From: Herminiimonas arsenicoxydans
GTDB lineage: Bacteria > Pseudomonadota > Gammaproteobacteria > Burkholderiales > Burkholderiaceae_D
Assembly: GCA_000026125.1 (NCBI GenBank)
Contig: CU207211.1
Coordinates: 2,976,001 to 3,040,000 of the forward strand
Direction of reading: 5' to 3'
Length of the DNA: 64,000 nt
Both the position numbers and the translations under genes were made by a program. This document shows, in pieces, positions 42,248 to 53,421 of this stretch. The notes below the pieces were generated by a model. That model did no database searches. It was not told where the DNA came from and worked only from the letters and a program-made list of their open reading frames with translations. Numbering within the stretch: position 1 is the stretch's first letter; each line of letters begins with the position of its first letter.

Positions 42248-43041
42248 TCGCCTGCTTCCGCTTCCGTTTCCGGACCAACGCCGCTCAATTCATCTGCCCG
42301 GTCCTGCGCCGAACGCAAATCGAGCGTGCCTTCGTAAATCGAGCGGCCGCAAATCACGCCTTCGATACCTTCTTCCTGCACGGCGCACAAGGCTTCGACA
42401 TCCTTGATGTTGTGCACGCCGCCGGAAGCGATGACCGGAATCGTCATGCTTTGCGCCAGCTTGACGGTCGCCTCGATGTTGACACCGCCCATCATGCCGT
42501 CGCGGCCGATGTCGGTATAAATAATCGATTCGCAACCGTAGTCTTCAAATTTCTTCGCCAGATCGATCACTTCGTGGCCGGACAGCTTGCTCCAGCCGTC
42601 AGTCGCCACCTTGCCATCCTTGGCATCGAGACCGACAATGATCTGTCCTGGAAATGCGCTACAGGCATCGTGCAAAAAACCCGGATTCTTGACCGCTGCA
42701 GTACCGATGATGATGTAGCTCAAGCCATCGTCGAGATAACGCTCGATGGTATCCAGATCGCGTATCCCGCCGCCGAGCTGGACAGGAATTTCTTCGATAC
42801 CATTTTTCTCTGCGTATTCACGCACTGCTTGCAGGATGGCTTTGACGGCGGGTTCATTCTTCGGCTTGCCGGCGAAAGCGCCGTTCAAGTCGACCAGATG
42901 CAGGCGTCGCGCACCTTGTTCCAACCAGTGACGCGCCATATCGGCTGGGTCTTCGGAAAATACGGTGGCCTGGTCCATATCGCCTTGCTTCAGGCGAACG
43001 CAGTGACCGTCTTTGAGATCGATGGCAGGTATGAGCAGCAT
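42244..43041 (-). CDS. hisA: ProFAR isomerase
   Basis: 265 residues. TIM barrel, N-terminal [20 protein letters not shown] with the catalytic Asp, second Asp in [14 protein letters not shown], and phosphate loops GGGIRD and SGGVHN. The last ~15 residues ([15 protein letters not shown]) form an acidic extension beyond the usual end. Fourth step of the pathway. It follows hisH after 56 bases. Confidence 0.96.
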   Translation of the reverse strand: MLLIPAIDLKDGHCVRLKQGDMDQATVFSEDPADMARHWLEQGARRLHLVDLNGAFAGKPKNEPAVKAILQAVREYAEKNGIEEIPVQLGGGIRDLDTIERYLDDGLSYIIIGTAAVKNPGFLHDACSAFPGQIIVGLDAKDGKVATDGWSKLSGHEVIDLAKKFEDYGCESIIYTDIGRDGMMGGVNIEATVKLAQSMTIPVIASGGVHNIKDVEALCAVQEEGIEGVICGRSIYEGTLDLRSAQDRADELSGVGPETEAEAGE

Positions 43042-43097
43042 GGATACGTTTGGAGTGTGATGTTTTAAATGAGAAAGAAACCGGTTACGCGAATTGC

Positions 43098-43736
43098 TTA
43101 CGGATTCCAGTGAACGAAATTTTTATACAGCTGCAAACCGGCTGCGGCGCTTTTTTCCGGATGAAACTGCGTCGCAAAAATATTATCACGCGCAATCGCG
43201 CTGCAAAACAACGCGCCATATGATGTTTCACCTGCGATATGCGCGCGTTGCGCCGGTACTGCATAGTAACTATGCACGAAATAAAAGTAGCTGTCGTCGG
43301 CAATTCCGTTCCACAGCGGATGAGACAAGGATTGATGCACGCGGTTCCAGCCCATTTGCGGCACCTTGAAGCGGGAACCATCTTCCTGCAATTGATTGTC
43401 GAGGCGGAACTTCACCACCTTGCCAGGAAACAAGCCGAGGCCGGCGGTATCGCCTTCCTCGCTCCAGTCAAACATCAATTGCTCGCCGACACACACGCCG
43501 AACAAGGGCTTGTTGCGCGCAGCGTCAAGCAGCGCATCCTGCAAACCGGACTCCTGCAGTGAGCGCATGCAATCGGGAATCGCGCCCTGACCCGGCAGTA
43601 CCAGCCTGTCGGCGGCGCGAATATCAGCCAATTCGCCGGAAATGCGTACATCCGCTTCCGGCGCGACCTTGCGCAAGGCCTGCGCAACCGAGCGCAAATT
43701 ACCCATGCCGTAATCCACTACTACTATTTTGTTCAT
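43098..43736 (-). CDS. hisH: imidazole glycerol phosphate synthase, glutamine amidotransferase subunit
   Basis: 212 residues. Class-I glutaminase triad: Cys in [11 protein letters not shown], and His and Glu in ATQFHPEKS. The oxyanion-strand region is [11 protein letters not shown]. It supplies ammonia to HisF. The second-last line of the fold, [10 protein letters not shown], has E-Q where GMQ is the common form, a frequent variant. Confidence 0.96.
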   Translation of the reverse strand: MNKIVVVDYGMGNLRSVAQALRKVAPEADVRISGELADIRAADRLVLPGQGAIPDCMRSLQESGLQDALLDAARNKPLFGVCVGEQLMFDWSEEGDTAGLGLFPGKVVKFRLDNQLQEDGSRFKVPQMGWNRVHQSLSHPLWNGIADDSYFYFVHSYYAVPAQRAHIAGETSYGALFCSAIARDNIFATQFHPEKSAAAGLQLYKNFVHWNP

Positions 43737-43791
43737 ACTGGTGATTCTGGTTTCAGTGAATTGAAGCGTCTTGCCCTATCGAACAAACAGC

Positions 43792-44388
43792 TTACAGGCT
43801 GCCCTTGGTCGACGGGATGGTGCCAGCAGAACGCGGGTCCAGCTCAATGGCCATGCGCAATGCACGGCCAAAGGCCTTGAATACGGTTTCGCACTGATGA
43901 TGGGCATTCGCACCGCGCAGATTATCGATATGCATAGACACCAGCGCGTGATTGACGAAACCCTGAAAAAACTCGCGCGTCAGATCGACGTCAAAGGCAC
44001 CTATCATCGAACGCGTGAACGGCACATGGAATTCCAGCCCGGGACGACCGGAGAAATCGATGACCACACGTGACAGCGCTTCATCCAGCGGCACATAGGA
44101 ATGACCATAGCGACGGATGCCCTTTTTGTCACCGATGGCCTTGGCGAAGGCCTGGCCGAGCGTGATGCCGACGTCTTCCACCGTGTGGTGCGCATCGATG
44201 TGCAAATCGCCCTTGGCTTCGATATCCAGATCGATCAGGCCGTGACGTGCAATCTGATCCAGCATGTGATCGAGGAAAGGCACGCCGGTATTCAGCTTTT
44301 GCTGGCCGGTGCCGTCAATATTGATCGCGACGCGGATTTGCGTTTCGTTGGTATTGCGCGTGATTTCTGCAGTGCGTGACGTAGACAT
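43792..44388 (-). CDS. hisB: imidazoleglycerol-phosphate dehydratase
   Basis: 198 residues from the ATG at 44388 ([17 protein letters not shown]); a TTG two codons earlier is less likely. Monofunctional enzyme without the phosphatase domain. Metal-binding motifs: [11 protein letters not shown] and [12 protein letters not shown], plus [13 protein letters not shown]. There is a 200-base gap between this gene and the DNA methyltransferase gene upstream. Confidence 0.96.
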   Translation of the reverse strand: MSTSRTAEITRNTNETQIRVAINIDGTGQQKLNTGVPFLDHMLDQIARHGLIDLDIEAKGDLHIDAHHTVEDVGITLGQAFAKAIGDKKGIRRYGHSYVPLDEALSRVVIDFSGRPGLEFHVPFTRSMIGAFDVDLTREFFQGFVNHALVSMHIDNLRGANAHHQCETVFKAFGRALRMAIELDPRSAGTIPSTKGSL

Positions 44389-44394
44389 ATTCAA

Positions 44395-44592
44395 GTGACA
44401 ACCAGTAAAGACAATGAGAGCGACGTTTTAACATGTCGCAGTAAAGGTGTTTCCTGCCGTGGCTAGGCAAAGACTAGCTGTTTCCCGGCAATACGGGCAT
44501 TTTACCCATATTTTCAGCAAGCACTTGGGTTCCGCCTGCCGATTGCTGCATACGTGCGATTTTTGCCGCTTTAAATTGCAAATCAGCCGATA
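44395..44592. other. 200-base gap upstream of hisB with no gene found
   Basis: AT-richer than the surrounding his genes. No ORF, convincing promoter or terminator seen. It may hold a separate promoter for hisB-hisE and could be the scar of a lost hisC. Confidence 0.4.
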
Positions 44593-45402
44593 TCAGATGC
44601 TTTCGACTATGGCGCTGCCGGCAGTTTCTGCATCCACAGTTTCCAGGGGAACCAGCGCAGCCAGCCGCTTTTCTATCAATGCGCAGTATTCGGCATTCAG
44701 TTCAAAGCCGACAAAATGACGGCCGCAGCGTTTGGCCGCAACTGCAGTGGTGCCGCTGCCCATGAAGGGATCGAGCACCACGCCATCGGGCGGACAGGAT
44801 GCTTTCAACATGCGCTCGATGATTTCCAGCGGTTTTTGGGTTGGATGATCGGCCCGTTCCCGATGTTCCCGATGCAGGCGCGACACACTCCATACGTCTT
44901 TCGGGTTGTAACCCAGCTCCAGCCATTTGGCGCCGACAAAGATGGAGCGCGAACGCGCCTTCTTGGTTACTGCATCGTAGGGAACCCGTATCGCATCCAG
45001 ATCGAAGTAGTAATCCTTCGCCCCGGCAAAAAATCCTACCGTGTCATGTACCGATGAAAACCTGCGCGTGCTGCCGCCCATCGACGGAACTCGCCTATCC
45101 CAGATGATTTCATTGATCATCGTCATGCGCTTTTTCAGCATGACAAATACTTCCGGCGAATAACGCCAGGTCAGGAAAATATAAAGACTGCCATTCGGCT
45201 TGAGCTTGGGGAGCGCGGCGTCTATCCACTGTTCCATCCATTGCAGATAGGCCTCGGCGGCCAGCTTGTCGGAATCGTTGCCGTAATCCTTGCCCAGGCC
45301 GTAAGGCGGATCGGCAATGATCAAATCGACGGCGGCATCGGGAATACGCGCCAGACCGGCCAGCGCATCTTCGCAAAAAACGCGATTGCGCCAGTCGCTC
45401 AT
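44593..45402 (-). CDS. solitary beta-class DNA methyltransferase in the his operon
   Basis: 269 residues from the ATG at 45402 (MSDWRNRVFCEDALAG); the longer frame would overlap hisD. The catalytic motif DPPY is at residues 31-34 and the SAM-binding DPFMGSGTT at 211-219, with HPTQKP just before it: the order typical of beta-class N6-adenine or N4-cytosine enzymes such as CcrM or YhdJ. No restriction endonuclease gene is adjacent. It begins 19 bases after the hisD stop and reads in the same direction, in the place where hisC is normally found. Recognition sequence unknown. Confidence 0.88.
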   Translation of the reverse strand: MSDWRNRVFCEDALAGLARIPDAAVDLIIADPPYGLGKDYGNDSDKLAAEAYLQWMEQWIDAALPKLKPNGSLYIFLTWRYSPEVFVMLKKRMTMINEIIWDRRVPSMGGSTRRFSSVHDTVGFFAGAKDYYFDLDAIRVPYDAVTKKARSRSIFVGAKWLELGYNPKDVWSVSRLHREHRERADHPTQKPLEIIERMLKASCPPDGVVLDPFMGSGTTAVAAKRCGRHFVGFELNAEYCALIEKRLAALVPLETVDAETAGSAIVESI

Positions 45403-45421
45403 TGCACTGTCCGCAAGCGCG

Positions 45422-46738
45422 TCATTTTTTAAACCGATATTCTGCCGAGCGCGCGTGCGCCTGCAAGCCTTCACCGTAGGCGAGTTCTGCCGCAACCTGA
45501 CCCAGCGTGTGTGCACCGCCTTCGCTCACCTGCAGCATGCTGGAGCGCTTCTGGAAATCGTATACGCCCAGCGGCGAAGAAAAACGTGCGGTGCGCGAAG
45601 TCGGCAGCACGTGATTCGGGCCGGCACAATAGTCGCCCAGCGATTCGGAAGAAAAGCGACCGAGGAACATCGCGCCGGCATGGCGGATCTTGTCTGCCCA
45701 CTGCTGCGGATTTTCGGTTGAGATTTCCAGATGTTCGGCGGCGATCAGGTTGGCGATCTCACACGCCTCATCCATGTCGCGCACCTTGATCATCGCACCA
45801 CGATTCGTCAGCGAGGTGGCGATCACTTCCTTGCGCGGCATCGCATCCAGTTGACGATTGATGCTGGCGGCGACTGCTTCCAGGTAAGCGGCATCCGGGC
45901 AAATCAGAATGGACTGCGCCAGCTCGTCATGCTCCGCTTGCGAAAACAGGTCCATCGCAATCCAGTCCGGATCGGTCGTGCCATCACAGATCACCAGAAT
46001 TTCTGACGGTCCGGCGATCATGTCGATACCGACTGTGCCGAACACGCGACGCTTGGCTGCAGCAACGTAGGCATTGCCGGGGCCGACGATTTTATCGACT
46101 TGCGGGATCGTCGCAGTACCGTAAGCTAGCGCGGCAACCGCCTGCGCGCCACCTATGGTGAAGACGCGATCCACACCGGACATCGCCGCCGCAGCCAGCA
46201 CCAGTTCGTTCTGCACGCCATTCGGGGTCGGCACCACCATGATGACTTCCTGCACGCCAGCCACTTTGGCCGGAATGGCATTCATCAACACCGATGATGG
46301 GTAAGCCGCCTTGCCGCCAGGCACATAAATGCCCACGCGATCCAGTGGCGTGACTTTTTGGCCGAGTATGGTGCCATCGGTTTCGGTATAGGAAAAACCG
46401 TGAGAGCCGATTTCCGCTTTTTGACGTTCGTGATAAACGCGCACGCGATCTGCAGCGGTCTGCAAGGCGGCACGACGGACGGGTGACAATTGCGCCAATG
46501 CGGCTTGCAGGTCGTCACTCTTGATTTCCAGTGCTTGCAGGCTGTCCGCGCTTACATGGTCAAACTGCTTTGTGTATTCCAGCACTGCCACATCGCCGCG
46601 TTTTTTTACATCTTCGAGGATGCGCAGTACCGCACGATCAATCGCTTCGTCTTCACTCGCCTCGAAAGCCAGTACGTCGGCAAGCTGTTGCTTGAAGTCG
46701 GGATGGGTGGAATCAAATTTGCGTATCTGTATGGACAT
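45422..46738 (-). CDS. hisD: histidinol dehydrogenase
   Basis: 438 residues from the ATG at 46738 (MSIQIRKFD); another ATG is one codon earlier. Landmarks: [37 protein letters not shown], the zinc and catalytic region [10 protein letters not shown], and [10 protein letters not shown]. It oxidises histidinol to histidine in two NAD-dependent steps. Follows hisG after about 50 bases. Confidence 0.96.
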   Translation of the reverse strand: MSIQIRKFDSTHPDFKQQLADVLAFEASEDEAIDRAVLRILEDVKKRGDVAVLEYTKQFDHVSADSLQALEIKSDDLQAALAQLSPVRRAALQTAADRVRVYHERQKAEIGSHGFSYTETDGTILGQKVTPLDRVGIYVPGGKAAYPSSVLMNAIPAKVAGVQEVIMVVPTPNGVQNELVLAAAAMSGVDRVFTIGGAQAVAALAYGTATIPQVDKIVGPGNAYVAAAKRRVFGTVGIDMIAGPSEILVICDGTTDPDWIAMDLFSQAEHDELAQSILICPDAAYLEAVAASINRQLDAMPRKEVIATSLTNRGAMIKVRDMDEACEIANLIAAEHLEISTENPQQWADKIRHAGAMFLGRFSSESLGDYCAGPNHVLPTSRTARFSSPLGVYDFQKRSSMLQVSEGGAHTLGQVAAELAYGEGLQAHARSAEYRFKK

Positions 46739-46787
46739 CATTTTTCTCAATCAAGCCATGTAGGAATCGTATCCTGTGGTTGCAACA

Positions 46788-47464
46788 TCAAGACGAACGT
46801 TTCGATGCTTTTTCAAATGCTTCAAGTATAGGCTGCAAACGCTCACGCTTCAGCTTCAGCGCGGCCTTGTTAACAACCAGGCGCGATGAAATTTCCATGA
46901 TGTGTTCGACTTCGACCAGCTGATTCGCGCGCAGCGTGCTGCCGGTACTGACCAGATCGACGATCGCATCAGCCAGGCCAACCAGCGGCCCCAGCTCCAT
47001 CGAACCATACAATTTGATCAGATCGACGTGTACACCTTTAGCGGCAAAATGCTCGCGCGCAGTCTGTACATATTTGGTCACTACGCGCAGGCGCGCACCC
47101 TGCTGCACTGCGCTGGCGTAATCGAAACCATCCTTGACCGCCACCGACATACGGCATTTGGCAATATGCAAATCGATAGGCTGATACAGCCCTTCGCCGC
47201 CATGCTCCAGCAACACATCCTTGCCGGCCACGCCAAAATCGGCGGCGCCGTATTGCACATACGTCGGCACGTCCGATGCACGCACGATGATCACGCGCAC
47301 ATTGGCATCACTGGTTTGCAAAATCAGCTTGCGCGAGGTTTCCGGATCTTCGGTGACCTTGATGCCTGCGGCTTCCAGCAAAGGCAGGGTTTCCTCAAAG
47401 ATGCGGCCTTTTGAAAGCGCCAGCGTCAGTTGTTGCGGCTCTGCCTGCATGCGTACTTGCATCA

Positions 47465-47465
<1 letters not shown>
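46788..47465 (-). CDS. hisG: ATP phosphoribosyltransferase, short form
   Basis: 225 residues, the short form lacking the C-terminal regulatory domain; such enzymes need the HisZ subunit (family knowledge), and hisZ is not in the window. Landmarks: [32 protein letters not shown] and the PRPP loop [16 protein letters not shown]. First step of histidine synthesis. The ATG overlaps the murA stop (TAATG), so the his operon appears coupled to murA. A second ATG is directly adjacent. Confidence 0.95.
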
Positions 47466-48749
<1,284 letters not shown>

Positions 48750-48839
48750 AAGAACTGATTCATGTAAAAAATGATTCGTTCAGGATTTTATCAACTGAAA
48801 CCGGGCCTGTTCACACTAGGCCCATGCAATCATGACGCC

Positions 48840-49076
48840 TTATTTCTGGAATTCTTCCGGCGTCAGCGTCTTCATCGACAGCGCATGAATTTCTTCGCGC
48901 ATGCGATCACCCAGAGCTGCGTACACCAATTGGTGACGCTGGATCAAACGCTTGCCGGCAAATGCATCCGACACGATGACGGCTTCAAAATGTGCGCCGT
49001 CGCCGCTGACTTCGAGGTGCGTGCAATTCATTCCTGCAGCGATATAACTTTTAACTAATTCTGGTGTGGGCAACAT
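48840..49076 (-). CDS. ibaG: BolA/IbaG family protein
   Basis: 78 residues. Contains CTHLEVSGDGAHFEAVIVSDAF and RHQLVYAALGDRMREEIHALSM, the BolA fold with its C-terminal His region. BolA-type proteins bind [2Fe-2S] clusters together with CGFS glutaredoxins such as GrxD (9831-10145). Placement next to murA and the Mla genes is standard for IbaG. Confidence 0.9.
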   Translation of the reverse strand: MLPTPELVKSYIAAGMNCTHLEVSGDGAHFEAVIVSDAFAGKRLIQRHQLVYAALGDRMREEIHALSMKTLTPEEFQK

Positions 49077-49133
49077 GTTTCTGCCTTTAATGTTTAATGA
49101 TGCGATGAATAAATAATAGTGCCGAATGAATAA

Positions 49134-49889
49134 TCAATGGCGCAACTTGTAGCCGCTTTTCAGCAAATACACGGCAAAGCCGGAAAGCAAAAGCAGAAAG
49201 CCGGCAACAGCAAGACAACTAGTCAGCGGATTGACATCCGACTGACCGAAAAATCCATAACGGAAACCATCAATCATGTAAAAGAACGGATTGAAATGCG
49301 ATACTGTTTGCCACACCGGCGGCAGCGAATGTATCGAATAAAATACGCCGGACAGGAAAGTCGCCGGCACAATAACGAAATTCTGGAAGGCCGCCAACTG
49401 ATCGAATTTTTCCGCCCACATGCCGGCAATCAAACCCAGCGTACCGAGCAGGGCAGCACCAAGAATCACAAATATCGCTATCCACCACGGCGCAACAAAG
49501 GACATGTCGGCAAACCAGGCTGTCACCAAAAATACGCCGCAGCCGACTGCCAACCCGCGCACCATGGCAGCCAGCACATAGGCGCCAAAAAACTCCCAAT
49601 GCGACAGCGGCGTCAGCAGCACGAACACCAGATTACCGGTGATCTTCGATTGAATCAGCGACGACGACGCATTCGCAAATGCATTCTGCAGCACACTCAT
49701 CATTACGAGGCCAGGCACCAGAAAGGTTGTGTAATTCACGCCGGGATAAACCTGCACATGATTTTTCAACACATGGCCGAAGATCAGCAGATACAACACC
49801 GCGGTCAGGATAGGCGCTGCCACGGTTTGCGTTGCCACTTTCCAGAAACGCAGTACTTCCTTGTAGAGCAAAGTCTGGAAGCCGCTCAT
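49134..49889 (-). CDS. ABC-2 type exporter permease (YadH-like)
   Basis: 251 residues with six hydrophobic helices, of the ABC-2 membrane type: YKEVLRFWKVATQTVAAPIL, TTFLVPGLVMMSVLQNAF and FLSGVFYSIHSLPPVWQTVS. The start overlaps the stop of the ATPase gene by four bases. Substrate unknown. Found between bolA and the Mla genes in many beta- and gammaproteobacteria. Confidence 0.9.
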   Translation of the reverse strand: MSGFQTLLYKEVLRFWKVATQTVAAPILTAVLYLLIFGHVLKNHVQVYPGVNYTTFLVPGLVMMSVLQNAFANASSSLIQSKITGNLVFVLLTPLSHWEFFGAYVLAAMVRGLAVGCGVFLVTAWFADMSFVAPWWIAIFVILGAALLGTLGLIAGMWAEKFDQLAAFQNFVIVPATFLSGVFYSIHSLPPVWQTVSHFNPFFYMIDGFRYGFFGQSDVNPLTSCLAVAGFLLLLSGFAVYLLKSGYKLRH

Positions 49890-50812
49890 TTCTCACCTTC
49901 CATGATCTGGATAAAGACATCTTCCAGATCTGCCTGCTGCAATTGCATGTCTTCGATCACCACGCCGGACAAGCGCAATTTGGCGAGTATGGGTTCCACA
50001 TCACTGTATTCATTCACGCGCAAGGTATATTGATTACCGAATGCCGGTTCTTCCGGATGCAACAGCAGATTTTTCAACTCATCGGGAAAGGTGCCGGAGG
50101 CAATCCGCAACACCATTTGCGATCCCGCAATGCGTTTGATCAGGGTCGAGGTCGCATCCAGCGCCACCACCTGCCCCGCCTTCAGCATCGCGACACGATT
50201 GCACAGCGCCTGCGCTTCTTCCAGATAATGCGTCGTCAAGACGACTGTATGGCCTTCGCGATTGAGGCGCGAAATGAATTTCCACAAGGTTTGACGCAAC
50301 TCCACATCGACGCCCGCAGTCGGTTCATCCAGCACGATCACCGGCGGCTTGTGCACCAGCGCCTGCGCTACCAATACGCGACGCTTCATGCCACCCGACA
50401 GCGCACGCATATTGGCATCGGCCTTGCCGGTCAGATCAAGGTGATGCATGACCTCATCTATCCACGCATCGTTGTTTTTCAGGCCGTAGTAACCGGACTG
50501 CATGCGCAGGGTTTCACGTACGGTGAAAAAAGGATCGAACACCAGCTCCTGCGGCACCACACCCAGCAATTTGCGCGTTTGCCGATAATCGGTCACGACA
50601 TCGTAACCGTGCACCTTGATGCTGCCCGCATCGGCCCTGTTCAAGCCGGCAAGAATTGAAATCAATGTCGTTTTGCCGGCGCCGTTAGGCCCGAGCAGGC
50701 CGAAAAACTCGCCTTCTTCTATGGCAAGCGAAACGCCATTCAGCGCTTTCAGCGCGCGATAGCTTTTTTCGACCTGATTAATTTGAATTGCAGCCATGGT
50801 GGCTAATGACAC
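49886..50812 (-). CDS. ABC exporter ATPase (YadG-like)
   Basis: 308 residues. Walker A GPNGAGKTTL, Q-loop VPQE, signature LSGGMKRRV, Walker B VIVLDEPTAGVD and switch His TTHYLEEA. The C-terminal ~80 residues are the extra domain of the DrrA/YadG class. Pairs with the permease immediately downstream. An upstream start is possible, but MSLATMAAIQINQVEKSY is plausible. Confidence 0.9.
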   Translation of the reverse strand: MSLATMAAIQINQVEKSYRALKALNGVSLAIEEGEFFGLLGPNGAGKTTLISILAGLNRADAGSIKVHGYDVVTDYRQTRKLLGVVPQELVFDPFFTVRETLRMQSGYYGLKNNDAWIDEVMHHLDLTGKADANMRALSGGMKRRVLVAQALVHKPPVIVLDEPTAGVDVELRQTLWKFISRLNREGHTVVLTTHYLEEAQALCNRVAMLKAGQVVALDATSTLIKRIAGSQMVLRIASGTFPDELKNLLLHPEEPAFGNQYTLRVNEYSDVEPILAKLRLSGVVIEDMQLQQADLEDVFIQIMEGEK

Positions 50813-50949
50813 TTTACGGAAAAGAAGCGCTGATCGATGCGCAATGCGCTTGCCGACTGGCGTAACCCTTGATTATATTGGATTTTCGCGATGAAGCGCC
50901 TGAGCAGCTACTGACTATCCTCGCGAATGAGGAGAAGAGCCGGGAAAAC

Positions 50950-51237
50950 TCAACGATGCGGCAGATCGTTGCGCACCATATCGGCATCGACCAGTGCTGC
51001 CACATCGTAAAGAGAGATCAGACTGTGCAGATTTTCCGGGACATGATGGAAAACCAGCGGCACTGCGCGCGCCACAGCAAGGCGGCGCCATGCGAGCATG
51101 GTTGCAACAGCGGCAGAATCGACGGTGATCAGACCGGAAAAGTCAATTTCATTCTGCCCCTCGGCGATCGCCTGCAAGCCCGCATTCAATGTCGTTTTGG
51201 CATTGTCGAAGGTAAGCGATGCGCCGGGCTGGAACAT
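50950..51237 (-). CDS. mlaB: STAS-domain protein MlaB
   Basis: 95 residues. STAS fold with GLITVDSAAVATMLAWRRLA, where the conserved Ser sits in the TVDSA turn. MlaB binds and stabilises the MlaEF complex on the cytoplasmic side. It starts two bases after the mlaC stop. The 137 bases between this gene and the ATPase gene contain no ORF I can support. Confidence 0.88.
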   Translation of the reverse strand: MFQPGASLTFDNAKTTLNAGLQAIAEGQNEIDFSGLITVDSAAVATMLAWRRLAVARAVPLVFHHVPENLHSLISLYDVAALVDADMVRNDLPHR

Positions 51238-51239
51238 GA

Positions 51240-51875
51240 TCAGGAAGCCTTGCCCGTCTTGGCCATGCTGCCAGCGAGCTTTTTGTTTTTTTCCACCAGG
51301 GTTTTGATCAAACCCTCGATGCCTGATTTACTGATTTCTGCCGCAAAGCTGCCTTTATAGGTTTCAACCAGCCATGCGCCGAGCACATTGACGTCGTAAA
51401 TTTTCCAGCCGGCAGGCGATTTTGCCAGGCGATAACTGAGTTGCAGCGGTTCGCCACGCGGTTGTATCACTTGCGTGTTCACAATCACTTCCGTATCCGT
51501 CGGATCGGCGCGCAGCGGACGATATTCCAGTTTCTGATCGCGGATCTGCGAAATAGCACCGGAATAGGTATACATCAACAGGCTGCGAAATTCCGTCGTT
51601 AACTGTTTTTGCTGCTCAGGTGTCGCTTCACGCCAGTGGCGTCCGGCAGCCAGGGCCGTCATGCGCTGAAAATCAACATTCGGCAGAATTTTTTCATCGA
51701 CGATTTGCTGTATGCGCTGCGGATTTCCGCTTTGGATATCCTTGTCGGTTTTGGCAATCGACATCACTTCTTCACTGATGCGCTTGATCAATACGTCCGG
51801 CGCTTCCTGCACGGCTGCATGTGCAGCAAAAGTCATTGCAACAAGAGCCAGTGACAATTTTTTCAAAATATTCAT
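51240..51875 (-). CDS. mlaC: periplasmic phospholipid-binding protein MlaC
   Basis: 211 residues from the ATG at 51875 (MNILKKLSLALVAMT), which begins a signal peptide ending AHA. The mature part has PNVDFQRMTALAAGRHWREA, FRSLLMYTYSGAI and SPAGWKIYDVNVLGAWLVETY, the MlaC/Ttg2D family pattern. It ferries phospholipids across the periplasm between MlaA and MlaFEDB. Confidence 0.93.
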   Translation of the reverse strand: MNILKKLSLALVAMTFAAHAAVQEAPDVLIKRISEEVMSIAKTDKDIQSGNPQRIQQIVDEKILPNVDFQRMTALAAGRHWREATPEQQKQLTTEFRSLLMYTYSGAISQIRDQKLEYRPLRADPTDTEVIVNTQVIQPRGEPLQLSYRLAKSPAGWKIYDVNVLGAWLVETYKGSFAAEISKSGIEGLIKTLVEKNKKLAGSMAKTGKAS

Positions 51876-51970
51876 ATTTTCCCGAGTTGACTTTTTACAG
51901 TTGCCGCAACGGATCACGATTCAGGCAAGTTTTGACCAAGCAAGACCCACGTCCGAATCCGCCGCCACAC

Positions 51971-52816
51971 TCACATGAGTACGACTGACTCATTTGCAAG
52001 GTTTTCGACTGCTTCCGGCAATGGTGGTTCAACTGCCGCCCCATCCACGCCGACAACTGCATCGGTAATTGGTAACAAGATGTGATCCGCGTCGCTTTGG
52101 GGATCCACAATCTTGTCTGACTGCGGTTTTGTCGCTGGCTCTTCACCCTTGTGGATCAGGCTTTCACGACGCTGCAAGTAGGCACCGCGCACGAAGGTAT
52201 AGCGGTCCAGCGCGGCATCTTCCAGCAAATTGGTCGCGCTCAGGGCCGATGCGCGCAGATCGACAGTGCGCACGAGGATGCCGACGTTACGCCTGTCAAC
52301 CGGCGTTGAATAAGTCCACACGTCACCATAGATATCGACCGGCAATGCTACGGTGTCACGCATGGTCGATGGGCCGAAGAACGGCAACACAACGTACGGG
52401 CCTGATTCAACCCCCCATACGCCCAGGGTCTGCCCGAAATCTTCCTTGTGTTTGGTAATGCCGGCTTCCGACGCGATATCGAGCAAACCGCCAAAACCGA
52501 TCGTGCTGTTGAAAGCAACGCGCATCCCATCCGACAGGCCGTTTTCAACGTTACCCTGCAGGAAATTGTTGACCATCGTCCAGATATCGCCGAGGTTGCC
52601 GAAGAAATTGCCGACTGCCGTTTGCGCAAACGATGGCAGCACTTCCTGATAGGCTGTCGCTGCCGGCTTCAACGCAACACGGTCTACCGTGTCATTGAAC
52701 TCGAACATGGTGCGATTGAAACCCTCGAAAGGATCATTCGCATTGTTGCTGCTGGTCGCGCATCCGCCGAGGAGTAATGCGGAGACCAGGAAAATGGCTT
52801 TGGTTGTAGTTTTCAT
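51971..52816 (-). CDS. mlaA: outer-membrane lipoprotein MlaA (VacJ)
   Basis: 281 residues. Lipobox LLLGGCATS with Cys at about 19. Then NDPFEGFNRTMFEFND, NFFGNLGDIWTMVNNFLQGN and GPYVVLPFFGPSTMRD, all classic VacJ. It removes misplaced phospholipids from the outer leaflet of the outer membrane. Its start overlaps the mlaD stop (ATGA). A Pro/acid-rich C-terminal tail of about 45 residues extends past the core. Confidence 0.94.
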   Translation of the reverse strand: MKTTTKAIFLVSALLLGGCATSSNNANDPFEGFNRTMFEFNDTVDRVALKPAATAYQEVLPSFAQTAVGNFFGNLGDIWTMVNNFLQGNVENGLSDGMRVAFNSTIGFGGLLDIASEAGITKHKEDFGQTLGVWGVESGPYVVLPFFGPSTMRDTVALPVDIYGDVWTYSTPVDRRNVGILVRTVDLRASALSATNLLEDAALDRYTFVRGAYLQRRESLIHKGEEPATKPQSDKIVDPQSDADHILLPITDAVVGVDGAAVEPPLPEAVENLANESVVLM

Positions 52817-53280
52817 TCTTCTTTCCCTTCGGCTGCCTTGCTGAAGAGGAATTGACTGATCAAATTCTCCAGCACCATCGCCGATTGTGTCATTGTAATT
52901 CTGTCGCCTGCGGCCAGATTGACGGTATCGCCGCCTGCCTCAAGTCCGATATATTGCTCGCCCAGCAGACCCGAGGTCAAAATCTTGGCCGACGTGTCTT
53001 TTGGAAATTGATAGCGGCTTTCAATATCCAGCGTCACGGATGCCTGGTAATGTTTGTCATCGAACTTGATATCGGCAACGCGCCCAACGACCACGCCGGC
53101 GCTTTTAACCGGTGCGCGTGGCTTCAAGCCGCCGATATTGTCAAAACGGGTGATCACCGTGTAATTTTTCTCGAATGAAAAAGAACTCATGTTCCCGGCC
53201 TTCAGCGCCAGAAAAAGCAGGGCCACAGCACCCAGCACCACAAACAGGCCAACCCATAAGTCTAATGATTTTCGTTGCAT
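52813..53280 (-). CDS. mlaD: MCE-domain protein MlaD
   Basis: 155 residues from the ATG at 53280 (MQRKSLDLWVGLFVVLGAVA), an N-terminal membrane anchor. The MCE domain runs over about 38-115 (VITRFDNIGGLKPRAPVKSA, ILTSGLLGEQYIGLEAGG). It forms the hexameric periplasmic ring of the phospholipid transporter. A 141-base gap separates it from mlaE, unusual in an otherwise tight cluster. Confidence 0.93.
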   Translation of the reverse strand: MQRKSLDLWVGLFVVLGAVALLFLALKAGNMSSFSFEKNYTVITRFDNIGGLKPRAPVKSAGVVVGRVADIKFDDKHYQASVTLDIESRYQFPKDTSAKILTSGLLGEQYIGLEAGGDTVNLAAGDRITMTQSAMVLENLISQFLFSKAAEGKEE

Positions 53281-53421
53281 AAACAGATACCTCAAATATG
53301 GGAGAATGCCTTATTGACCAAGCTGTTGATCACTTGAATCATCCTCGCCATTTACACGATCAAAGCGCAAGAGGGGTCGCATATTTTAATCGAAAAGCAC
53401 GATCACCGCTCCGCGCATCCC

